The notes below the pieces were generated by a model, which made no database searches, was not told where the DNA came from, and worked only from the letters and a program-made list of their open reading frames with translations. Of a DNA stretch of 5,991 bases, positions 1-5,563 are shown piece after piece. A program made the position numbers and the translations under genes. Numbering within the stretch: the first letter of the stretch is position 1; each line of letters starts with the position of its first letter. Source of the DNA: Clostridia bacterium (GTDB lineage Bacteria; Bacillota; Clostridia; Christensenellales; UBA1242); assembly GCA_016290255.1 (NCBI GenBank), contig JAEETG010000121.1, forward strand, positions 1-5,991. Direction: 5' to 3'.

Positions 1-1820
1 GATAGTAGTGAACCACCTGCAGTGGACACAAATGAACCTCCAAAGAATTTAAACAAATCAAGGTTACTGAAAGGAATAAATCCATAGAAGAACGATTGCG
101 CGAATATTGTTCCCATAATACTAATTATAAAGTATAAAACAATTGATATGCTAACAGCACCAACATTGCTCCTAAATATTGCAGATATTGCAAGAGATAC
201 TGCAATATAGAAAATTGTTTTGAGTAGTAAACATAATAGATAAATAAATAGTAGAGCACCAGGCGAAATCACAAAAGCATTTGTTGCATTAAAGACCGCA
301 AGAATTGGGGTAAAGTTAACACCCAAAAGTGCCCATCCTGCAATAAACAGTATAATAGTTGAGAAAATGAAGAATATTGATGCAAAAATCATTGTTGCAA
401 CCAATTTACTCGTTAATATGCTACTTCTTGAATATGGCCTAATTAAGAGTAGTTTAAGAGTTCCTGTTGACTGTTCTCCAGCAAGCATTCCAGCAGACAA
501 AACAACAGTGAAGATGATGATTACAATGCTTGTTATTTCTAGACCATAGTAAACAAGGTCAAAAGCGTTGCTCACTGTGTTTGATGTTTGGTTTCCACTA
601 AACGTGTTTGCATAGTCCATTTCGGTTGCTTTGTGTTTTAAAAGATAGAGTTGTTTTGTCATTTGCTCTTGAATTGCATAAAGGTATAAACTGCTACTTT
701 CGCTGCCTCCATTTATATTCATAGTGTTATAACCATAATAGGTGGCTGCAGTCTTATCTCCTTTTGAGAGCAGTAAATCATATTTTATTGTGTTGTTAAT
801 TAGGTTGTTAACATTATCTGCATACAAATAGTATCTAACACACATGTCTTTAAGCTTTGGCACATCTCTGTCTTCTTTTTCCAAAACAAAATCATCAATT
901 TCTTTTTTGTATGACACCAAAAATGCTTTGGCATCTGCTAGATTTTGTTTTCTCTCTTCATAAACTTTATCTGAGATAACTTTAACTTCTATAGATTTTA
1001 TTAATTCTCTTAGTTGGTTATATAAATTCTCTTCCTCAAATAGCTTTCTAATAGATGAATGATTTTCAAATCTTGTGATATCATATTCGTTTGGTCTGTT
1101 TTCACTTATAACATTATTATATATTCTTATGTAGGTTTTATTAAATTGTTCAATTTTATTTGTTGGGATAATGATGTCATTATTATCTGATTCTGTTTTC
1201 TTAAGTCTTTGAATATCATTAATTTTTGTTATATAATAGTGAATAGCGGCAAGGTTATTGGATTCATGGGCTGGAGTAGGTTGCACCAGTTCTCCATTTT
1301 TGGATTTTTTTATTGAACCAACAACGTTTGCTAAAGCATCAATTGAAGCATCAACAGAAGCATCTTTAAAACTTTGTTCGTTCATGTATGTTTGATATGC
1401 AGACACGAAATTGTCTGGTTCACTAATAATATTTTTTGATTGTTCACCAAAAGCTTTATATAGTTTTGCAATTATTTTGTATTCGCCTTCAACCTCTTGG
1501 CCTTTTTCATTTATGATTGTTTCTTTCTCGCTTAACTTATGAGCATTTTCCAAATTGTTTTCTGCTTGAACAATCAGTTGATCAGCAGCAATTGAACCAT
1601 AGGTGTTCATACCTTCATTAAATGTTTTCCTAACTTTCACTAAAGTGTCTTGTTCGTTGTAGGCACTATAATATGTTGAATAACTTGGTCGCTGTTCAAC
1701 ATTTTTAAACATCAAACAAGAAAAGACTATTGCGAAAATAACAACTCCTGTTATAACATACAGGATTGGTCGCATTAGTATCTTGTTTAGTTCACCTTTT
1801 AATAATCTAAAAAACCCCAT
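1..1820 (-). CDS. ABC-2-type transporter permease with very large extracytoplasmic domain (3' end beyond window)
   Basis: This is the membrane subunit of an ABC exporter, partnered with the ATPase just upstream. I translated the reverse strand by hand. It is open for 606 codons from the ATG at 1820 to the window edge, so the C-terminus is missing. One N-terminal transmembrane helix (about residues 18-38) follows a short basic start (MGFFRLLKGELNKILMRP). Residues of about 41-426 are hydrophilic, charged and mostly helix-prone, and should lie outside the membrane. Hydrophobic segments follow at about 429-447, 474-498, 521-548 and 553-576. The signature EQSTGTLKLLLIRPYSRSS (449-467) matches the E-x-x-x-G-T-L-x-x-L-L-x-x-P-x-S-R motif of the ABC-2 permease family. 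One TM, a large loop and then a TM bundle is the usual layout of the ABC-2 subgroup with a big external loop. The start follows the ATPase stop by 3 nt with its own ribosome site. The substrate cannot be read from sequence; antimicrobial or envelope-compound export is inferred from the PadR neighbour. Confidence 0.92.
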   Translation of the reverse strand, partial: MGFFRLLKGELNKILMRPILYVITGVVIFAIVFSCLMFKNVEQRPSYSTYYSAYNEQDTLVKVRKTFNEGMNTYGSIAADQLIVQAENNLENAHKLSEKETIINEKGQEVEGEYKIIAKLYKAFGEQSKNIISEPDNFVSAYQTYMNEQSFKDASVDASIDALANVVGSIKKSKNGELVQPTPAHESNNLAAIHYYITKINDIQRLKKTESDNNDIIIPTNKIEQFNKTYIRIYNNVISENRPNEYDITRFENHSSIRKLFEEENLYNQLRELIKSIEVKVISDKVYEERKQNLADAKAFLVSYKKEIDDFVLEKEDRDVPKLKDMCVRYYLYADNVNNLINNTIKYDLLLSKGDKTAATYYGYNTMNINGGSESSSLYLYAIQEQMTKQLYLLKHKATEMDYANTFSGNQTSNTVSNAFDLVYYGLEITSIVIIIFTVVLSAGMLAGEQSTGTLKLLLIRPYSRSSILTSKLVATMIFASIFFIFSTIILFIAGWALLGVNFTPILAVFNATNAFVISPGALLFIYLLCLLLKTIFYIAVSLAISAIFRSNVGAVSISIVLYFIISIMGTIFAQSFFYGFIPFSNLDLFKFFGGSFVSTAGGSLL

Positions 1821-1823
1821 AAA

Positions 1824-2756
1824 CTACTTCCTATTATTTTTTAAAATATCCAAATATATATCCTCAAGTGATTTTGATTCAACCCTTCCACCAAAGACAG
1901 CAATGTTTTTGCTTTGCAACTCTTTCACAACATTTTTATATAACTCTTTATTGAAAGGAATTAAGATGCTGTTACCAGCAATTTCAGGGAAAAGATTAAA
2001 TGCTTCATGCACAACTTTGCAAGCATAGTTAGGGTAGTTAACACTGATTGCAATTTGTTTATCAATGGAACTTGTTTGTTCTTTTTTCGATCTAAGTTCC
2101 AAAACCGTTCCACTGTCAACAATTGCAAATGAATCACATAATAATTCCATTTCAGTTAAGATATGACTACTAACCATAATTGCCATTTTTTCTTTTGCGG
2201 CCATTATCTTCAAAGTTTTTCGAAGTTCAATAACTCCTGTTGCATCAAGTCCGTTTGTTGGTTCATCCAAAACAAGGAGTTTTGGTTTGTTGAGCAAAGC
2301 TTGAGCTAAAGCAATTCTTTGCCTCATTCCATATGAATATGTTCTAAACTTATCGTGAATTCTGGCGGTCATTCCAACAGCATCAACAATTTCGTCAATT
2401 TGCATATGATCAACATTTCCATTTAAACTTGCAAAATAAACAAGATTTTGATAACCAGACATATAAGAGTAGGCCTGACAGTTTTCAATCATTGCTCCAA
2501 GATTAACGACAGCTTTTTTAAATTGTTTTTGAACAGAATTTCCACATATAAAAACTTCTCCAGCAGTTGGAGTTGTCATGCCACATATAATTCTAATGAG
2601 AGTTGTTTTACCAGCACCATTAGGTCCAAGAAAACCAAAAATCTCACCAGCATAAATATCAAAATTGATATTATTCAGCACGGTGCGTTTTTTATATGAT
2701 TTTGTTATTCCCTTAACTTCCAAAACTTTTTCACTGGAATTATCTGATGAACTCAT
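1824..2756 (-). CDS. ABC transporter ATP-binding protein, BcrA/NatA-like exporter ATPase
   Basis: This is the nucleotide-binding subunit that powers the ABC-2 permease encoded next to it; it acts on the inner face of the membrane. All the catalytic motifs are present in the 310 residues. Walker A is GPNGAGKTT (44-52, Lys50). The signature is YSYGMRQR (140-147), a common exporter variant of LSGGQ. Walker B is LLVLDEP (160-166, catalytic Glu165), followed by the D-loop NGLD (168-171) and the switch His198 in SSHIL. At the Q-loop the sequence reads MIENCQAY (89-96). Glu91 sits where many families have Gln, which also occurs in bacitracin-exporter (BcrA-type) ATPases, and Gln94 is close by. Residues of about 215-310 form a small C-terminal accessory domain ending SLEDIYLDIL, typical of this group. 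The length is normal. The start is supported by an AGGAGA ribosome site. A Ser/Asp/Asn-rich tail of about nine residues precedes the first strand. Confidence 0.97.
   Translation of the reverse strand: MSSSDNSSEKVLEVKGITKSYKKRTVLNNINFDIYAGEIFGFLGPNGAGKTTLIRIICGMTTPTAGEVFICGNSVQKQFKKAVVNLGAMIENCQAYSYMSGYQNLVYFASLNGNVDHMQIDEIVDAVGMTARIHDKFRTYSYGMRQRIALAQALLNKPKLLVLDEPTNGLDATGVIELRKTLKIMAAKEKMAIMVSSHILTEMELLCDSFAIVDSGTVLELRSKKEQTSSIDKQIAISVNYPNYACKVVHEAFNLFPEIAGNSILIPFNKELYKNVVKELQSKNIAVFGGRVESKSLEDIYLDILKNNRK
1827..1832 (-). promoter_or_regulatory. Ribosome binding site of the permease, inside the end of the ATPase gene
   Basis: AGGAAG on the minus strand lies 6 nt before the permease ATG at 1820. 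It is made by the last two sense codons (Arg-Lys) of the ATPase gene. The site supports this start codon and suggests translational coupling of the two subunits. Confidence 0.75.
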
Positions 2757-2760
2757 ATTT

Positions 2761-2766
2761 TCTCCT
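2761..2766 (-). promoter_or_regulatory. Ribosome binding site of the ABC ATPase
   Basis: AGGAGA on the minus strand ends 4 nt before the ATG at 2756. It is the strongest Shine-Dalgarno match in the window and fixes the ATPase start. Confidence 0.8.
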
Positions 2767-2771
2767 ATTTC

Positions 2772-2788
2772 TATTATAACTTATTATA
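2772..2788. repeat. Imperfect palindrome over the ABC operon -10 and start site
   Basis: The 17-bp sequence has the form TATnATAA-n-TTATnATA, with 14 of 16 arm positions symmetric. It covers the predicted -10 box and the transcription start, where a repressor would bind. The bases are all A/T except one, so the symmetry may be accidental. It does not clearly match the palindrome at the padR promoter. Confidence 0.3.
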
Positions 2789-2811
2789 TTATATTTTTTT
2801 TATAAAGTAAA
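2783..2811 (-). promoter_or_regulatory. Probable sigma-70-type promoter of the ABC transporter operon
   Basis: The minus strand carries TTTACT (2811-2806) and a perfect TATAAT (2788-2783) separated by 17 bp. The predicted start of transcription is near 2776, giving a leader of about 20 nt that contains the AGGAGA site. A second TATAAT at 2778-2773 would start transcription inside the ribosome site and is less likely. The region is very AT-rich, so chance matches are possible. The spacing, and a terminator just upstream, both favour a real promoter. Confidence 0.6.
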
Positions 2812-2820
2812 TGTATTTGA

Positions 2821-2884
2821 CAAAAATGTGAAAATTTTATGAAAAAAAATGCAAAAAAATAGCAAAATAATATGAAAATGCATT
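2821..2884. repeat. Six phased A-tracts (degenerate 11-bp units), predicted curved DNA
   Basis: Runs of A begin at 2822, 2831, 2842, 2853, 2864 and 2875 on the plus strand, i.e. at steps of 9, 11, 11, 11 and 11. From 2830 the sequence can be cut into five successive 11-nt units, each starting G or C followed by AAAA. A-tracts in phase with the DNA helix are known to bend DNA. This block lies just upstream of the -35 box of the ABC promoter (about -45 to -105), where curved DNA or UP-element-like tracts can raise promoter activity. It separates the padR terminator from the ABC promoter. Confidence 0.6.
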
Positions 2885-2908
2885 TATATTATTATAAATT
2901 TAGTGATT

Positions 2909-2940
2909 AAATAAAAAATAAAAGGTGATTTTCACCTTTT
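2909..2940 (-). terminator. Rho-independent terminator overlapping the padR stop codon
   Basis: A perfect 9-bp stem AAAAGGTGA / TCACCTTTT with a 3-nt loop spans 2920-2940. On the minus strand it is followed by ATTTTTTATTT. The padR stop codon TGA (2934-2932) and the preceding Lys-Arg codons lie in the 5' arm of the transcript. The stem has only three or four G-C pairs, which is normal for so AT-rich a genome. It should end padR transcription before the ABC operon. Confidence 0.75.
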
Positions 2941-4272
2941 ATTATCATCTTTTAATGATTGATATTTATCTTGTTTTGATAGAATAAAATTTACAATCCA
3001 TCTAATAATAATTCCAAATGATAGAACGATTGGAGTAAACCATCTAATCAAAAATTTTGCGTGAAACATATTGCTAAAACTTTCCATACCAATAAGTAGA
3101 TTAATTGAAATTGATGCGACACACAACAAAACAAAAACTAACAATCTCAAACCAATGCTTTTGGACCAATTAAATTTATAATTAATTTTTTTGTCAGGAT
3201 ATTTATAACATGAAATAATATCAACAAGAACAACAATTACAACAATTAGCAAACATGCACCAATTATTATAAAATTTTCAACACTTGTCCAGCCTTTGAA
3301 AACATACAGTAAAAGCAAGATAGAGTAGATTATAATGTCAATAAATAAGATGCTCAATCCACTGACAAAATTCATTTTATTTGTTAGCAAATATTTCCTT
3401 TCATTTCTTATGATTTCAATTTCGCTAATTTGTTTTTTCTTGTTGATGTTTTCAACGAGTTCGTTTTGAACTTTTTCTGAAGATGTGTTGCTATTTCCAT
3501 GTGCTTCATTATATTTTTTTGCAGCATTTTCAAGAAGTGCCATTTGCTTGTTTGCAAATATATCTTCATCACTTTCTGCTTTAGATGCTATCTTATATTC
3601 TTTTGGCTGTTGTGATTTTTCTTTTTTAGATGGTTCAGACCTAAAGATGTTTTCAAATTCTTTTAAGTAGGTTGGTGGGGCACTTTTGTTTTCATCTTGT
3701 TTTGTTTCTTTAACAGCGGTTGGTGTTTGTTTTTTAGTTACTGGTTTTTCAATTGTTTCTTCAACATCTTCATCTTCAATATCATCATCACTATCAATAA
3801 AACTATTATTCTGTGAACTAACATTTTCGTCATCATCAGTTAAAAAATCACCTAAAATTGTTTTATAATTTATTGTTGAATTTTCGTTTACTGGTTCGTC
3901 ATCATCATATTCATCATCATTTTCTTTGTTGGAATTTTTTTCTTTTTGAATAGGTGAGGCCTCAGCATTTTCTTCAAGTGCTTTTTTAATATATGCTTCA
4001 GTTGCTGATTGAGTTTTCCTTTTGTTATTTAAAGCATCAACACCAAGTTTTGTTGCTTGATAGTAGTGTCTCTTTCCGCCGAGTTCACTATCTTTCCAAT
4101 ACGATGTAACATAGCCTTTTGATTCCAATCTTCTAAGAGCACTATATAGACTTGGTTGTTTTAAAATAATTTCACCATTTGATTTCAATTTGATTTCATC
4201 AATGATTTCCAAACCATATTTGCTTTCACTTTTTATCGCGTTCAGAATTAGTGTGTTTAAGTCTGTTGCCAT
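2932..4272 (-). CDS. Membrane-anchored PadR-family transcriptional regulator with acidic linker and four TM helices
   Basis: The 446 residues fall into three parts. Residues 1-85 are a PadR winged helix: ILNAIKSESKYGLEII (9-24), PSLYSALRRLESKGYV (40-55) and the wing GGKRHYYQAT (65-74) match the family's YGxEI, LYxxLxRLExKG and RxYYxxT patterns. Residues of about 90-295 are hydrophilic and probably disordered, with Asp/Glu clusters at 119-126, 145-149 and 160-173 and Lys-rich stretches later. Four hydrophobic helices follow at about 302-325, 332-357, 372-395 and 410-432, ending in a charged tail. The Lys-rich stretch before TM1, the TM2-TM3 loop and the C-terminal tail all fit the positive-inside rule, with both ends in the cytoplasm. 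Ordinary PadR proteins are about 100-200 residues, soluble, and end in a dimerisation helix. Location and family suggest control of its own gene and of the ABC exporter downstream. The ligand or signal is unknown, and the four-helix part matches no family I recognise. The start ATG follows a weak GGGGG ribosome site by 6 nt and a good promoter. Confidence 0.93.
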   Translation of the reverse strand: MATDLNTLILNAIKSESKYGLEIIDEIKLKSNGEIILKQPSLYSALRRLESKGYVTSYWKDSELGGKRHYYQATKLGVDALNNKRKTQSATEAYIKKALEENAEASPIQKEKNSNKENDDEYDDDEPVNENSTINYKTILGDFLTDDDENVSSQNNSFIDSDDDIEDEDVEETIEKPVTKKQTPTAVKETKQDENKSAPPTYLKEFENIFRSEPSKKEKSQQPKEYKIASKAESDEDIFANKQMALLENAAKKYNEAHGNSNTSSEKVQNELVENINKKKQISEIEIIRNERKYLLTNKMNFVSGLSILFIDIIIYSILLLLYVFKGWTSVENFIIIGACLLIVVIVVLVDIISCYKYPDKKINYKFNWSKSIGLRLLVFVLLCVASISINLLIGMESFSNMFHAKFLIRWFTPIVLSFGIIIRWIVNFILSKQDKYQSLKDDNKR

Positions 4273-4286
4273 CTTTAACCCCCATA

Positions 4287-4303
4287 ACTATAAAGAGTAT
4301 AGT
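4287..4303. promoter_or_regulatory. Perfect palindrome over the padR -10 box, probable operator
   Basis: ACTATA-AAGAG-TATAGT is a perfect inverted repeat with 6-bp arms and a 5-bp spacer. It covers the whole -10 hexamer and reaches the predicted start of transcription. Repression from such a site would be by steric block. Negative autoregulation is common in the PadR family. The sequence is not the classic PadR ATGT-N8-ACAT operator, so the link to this protein is inference. Confidence 0.5.
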
Positions 4304-4324
4304 AAATTTTTTTTATTAAGTCAA
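4296..4324 (-). promoter_or_regulatory. Sigma-70-type promoter of the padR-like gene
   Basis: The minus strand has TTGACT (4324-4319), a 17-bp spacer and TATACT (4301-4296), each one base from consensus. The predicted start is near 4289, leaving a leader of about 17 nt with GGGGG (4283-4279) as ribosome site. It is one of the two best promoters in the window, with the one at 4409. Confidence 0.75.
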
Positions 4325-4334
4325 CAAAAAATAG

Positions 4335-4355
4335 GTATTATGCAAAACATAATAC
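4335..4355. promoter_or_regulatory. Perfect 8-bp-arm palindrome between the divergent promoters
   Basis: GTATTATG and CATAATAC are exact inverted copies around a CAAAA spacer. The site lies about 45-65 bp upstream of the predicted padR start and about 54 bp upstream of the -35 box of the metallopeptidase gene. This position suits an activator or a shared regulator of the divergent pair. A near-copy, inverted, occurs at 5346-5366. The bound protein is unknown. Confidence 0.5.
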
Positions 4356-4368
4356 TTGCATAGCACTT

Positions 4369-4394
4369 AAAAATCGCGTATTTATGCGATTTTT
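4369..4394. terminator. Symmetric terminator-like hairpin in the divergent intergenic region
   Basis: The arms AAAAATCGC and GCGATTTTT are perfect 9-bp complements around an 8-nt centre (GTATTTAT) that can extend the stem by about three more pairs. On either strand the stem ends in a run of T, so it could stop transcription both ways. It lies 15 bp before the metallopeptidase -35 box. No gene ends here; it may insulate the metallopeptidase promoter or be a protein-binding site. Confidence 0.45.
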
Positions 4395-4408
4395 TGTCAA
4401 AAAAATGT

Positions 4409-4437
4409 TTGTAAATTTATTCGTAAAATGATATAAT
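4409..4437 (+). promoter_or_regulatory. Promoter of the metallopeptidase gene, with extended -10
   Basis: TTGTAA (4409-4414), a 17-bp spacer and a perfect TATAAT (4432-4437) are present. TG at 4429-4430 makes an extended -10 (TGATATAAT). Transcription should begin near 4444, giving a leader of about 17 nt before the ATG at 4461. The spacer holds TATTCGTAAAA (4418-4428), an 11-mer repeated in both arms of the hairpin downstream of the gene. Confidence 0.75.
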
Positions 4438-4449
4438 AGGGGTTGAATG

Positions 4450-4455
4450 AAGGTG
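4450..4455 (+). promoter_or_regulatory. Ribosome binding site that decides the metallopeptidase start
   Basis: AAGGTG lies 5 nt before the ATG at 4461. The alternative in-frame TTG at 4443 has GGGG directly against it with no spacing, and falls at the predicted transcription start. It is therefore a poor start. Confidence 0.75.
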
Positions 4456-4460
4456 AAAAA

Positions 4461-5138
4461 ATGATAACAATAGACAAATTAATACGAACAAAAAGGCGTT
4501 CAATTTCAATTCAAATATCATCAGATGGTGAGCTAATAGTGAGGGCCCCAAATAGATGTCCATATAGTGAAATTGAAAAAGCGGTGAGTGAAAGAATTAA
4601 TTGGATTAGAATACATCAAGATAGAATAATGCAAAACAAACTGGCAAATTCAAACATTATTTCATACAAAGAAGTTATGTTTTTAGGGATAACAAAACCC
4701 GTGATTTTTTATCCTAAAGCAAAAAAAATAGAAGAAAGGGAAGACCACTTTGCTGTTAATGAAAAATACGCTGAAAACACAGCAAAAATTAAGAGACTAA
4801 TAATTGGTTTTATGCTGAAAAAGGCAGAAGATATACTAAAAGATAGGGTAAACTATTTTGCCAATTTAATGCAACTTTTGCCACAAAGTTTGTCATTAAC
4901 CAACAGCAGAAGAGTGTGGGGAAGTTGTAGCAAAACAGCAGATATAAAACTAAACTGGCGACTTGTGATGCTGCCACCAGATTTGATAGATTATGTTGTT
5001 GTTCATGAACTATCTCATATTGTTGAGTTTAATCACTCGAGAACATTTTGGAAACTTGTGTCCAGTGTTTTGCCAGACAGCAAAGAGAGAAGGTCACTGC
5101 TAAAAAAGGGTGATTTTTTGCTAAATTTATATAGATGA
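4461..5138 (+). CDS. YgjP/SprT-like M48-type zinc metallopeptidase family protein (DUF45)
   Basis: A 225-residue cytoplasmic protein of the YgjP-like family, usually annotated as M48 family metallopeptidase. The N-terminal part (MITIDKLIRTKRRSISIQIS) has the KR-S-I-x-I-x-I strand with which this family begins. The C-terminal catalytic part carries RRVWGSCSKTADIKLNWRL (150-168), then VVVHELSH (179-186) with zinc ligands His182 and His186 and catalytic Glu183. Next comes NHSRTFW (191-197), whose His192 is the likely third ligand. There is no signal peptide or membrane segment. True substrates of the family are poorly known; E. coli YgjP has been reported to hydrolyse UTP in vitro, so proteolysis should not be assumed. 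The gene reads divergently from the PadR-like regulator and has its own promoter. It is a widespread housekeeping-type family and may have no functional link to the transporter. I chose ATG 4461 over TTG 4443 for the reasons given under the ribosome site. The length is normal for Firmicutes members. Confidence 0.93.
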   Translation: MITIDKLIRTKRRSISIQISSDGELIVRAPNRCPYSEIEKAVSERINWIRIHQDRIMQNKLANSNIISYKEVMFLGITKPVIFYPKAKKIEEREDHFAVNEKYAENTAKIKRLIIGFMLKKAEDILKDRVNYFANLMQLLPQSLSLTNSRRVWGSCSKTADIKLNWRLVMLPPDLIDYVVVHELSHIVEFNHSRTFWKLVSSVLPDSKERRSLLKKGDFLLNLYR

Positions 5139-5162
5139 ATTTTTGAATAATCCAAACATTAT

Positions 5163-5197
5163 GTTAAATGATAATATTATTTTTAACAAAAATTTTT
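5163..5197 (+). terminator. Weak AT-only terminator after the metallopeptidase gene
   Basis: GTTAAA (5163-5168) and TTTAAC (5182-5187) pair around an ATAATATTAT-containing centre that can itself fold. T5 follows at 5193-5197, five bases after the stem. It begins 25 nt past the stop codon. The stem is almost all A-U, so termination would be weak. Confidence 0.35.
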
Positions 5198-5235
5198 AGA
5201 GAATAGGGCATTTTTGCTTTATTTTTAATTGCCAA

Positions 5236-5269
5236 AACTATTCGTAAAAGACAAGTTTTACGAATAGTT
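5236..5269. repeat. Perfect inverted repeat with 14-bp arms
   Basis: AACTATTCGTAAAA (5236-5249) and TTTTACGAATAGTT (5256-5269) are exact complements around GACAAG. It lies about 100 bp past the metallopeptidase stop codon. No T-run follows on the plus strand; on the minus strand TTTT follows directly, so it could act as a minus-strand terminator. Its arm contains TATTCGTAAAA, also found in the metallopeptidase promoter spacer, so a protein-binding site is an alternative. Confidence 0.7.
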
Positions 5270-5345
5270 AGTCCAATATAATAAATAAAACTCATTTTTT
5301 ATAATATTATTTTCATTTATATATATTTACAAATTTTACATATAA

Positions 5346-5366
5346 TCATTATATTTTGCATAATAC
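5346..5366. repeat. Near-copy of the intergenic palindrome at 4335
   Basis: Compared with the reverse complement of 4335-4355, 18 of 21 positions agree, including the 13-mer TTTTGCATAATAC. The left arm is degenerate, so this copy is only an imperfect palindrome. In such AT-rich DNA a 13-base match can occur by chance. Confidence 0.4.
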
Positions 5367-5529
5367 TTAAAATTTTATATGAACACTTATTCATTAAAAT
5401 TTAACTTTTGGCTCTAAACCAACTTTATAAATGATTAAACATTTTATAATAAGTTAATTATAACACAAAATGTATTTTATTGTAAATTGTCTATGTGTCT
5501 ATAAAATTATTTTGTTATGATTTTTGGAT

Positions 5530-5557
5530 TTGCAAATTTTTTCTTAATTTGTATAAA
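5530..5557 (+). promoter_or_regulatory. Possible promoter of a small RNA
   Basis: TTGCAA (5530-5535), a 16-bp spacer and TATAAA (5552-5557) could start transcription near 5564. It was noticed because a clear terminator lies about 90 bp downstream with no gene between. Matches of this quality are expected by chance in such AT-rich DNA. Confidence 0.3.
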
Positions 5558-5563
5558 AAACTA

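Noticed and set aside
1783..2028. Plus-strand open frame of 81 codons over the start of the permease and end of the ATPase.
   Set aside because: It lies antisense to two genes with clear family motifs and shows no recognisable protein features; it is a shadow frame. The same holds for the plus-strand frames at 367-549, 2448-2699, 3485-3670 and 3686-3868.
3710..3920. Repetitive TCATCATC-like stretches that look like a microsatellite.
   Set aside because: They are the Asp/Glu (GAT/GAA) codon clusters of the acidic linker in the PadR-like protein and stay in frame. They are low-complexity coding sequence.
4443..4460. TTG at 4443 as the start of the metallopeptidase (six more residues, MNEGEK).
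   Set aside because: The TTG lies at the predicted transcription start and has no correctly spaced ribosome site. ATG 4461 has AAGGTG 5 nt upstream, and the family homology begins after it.
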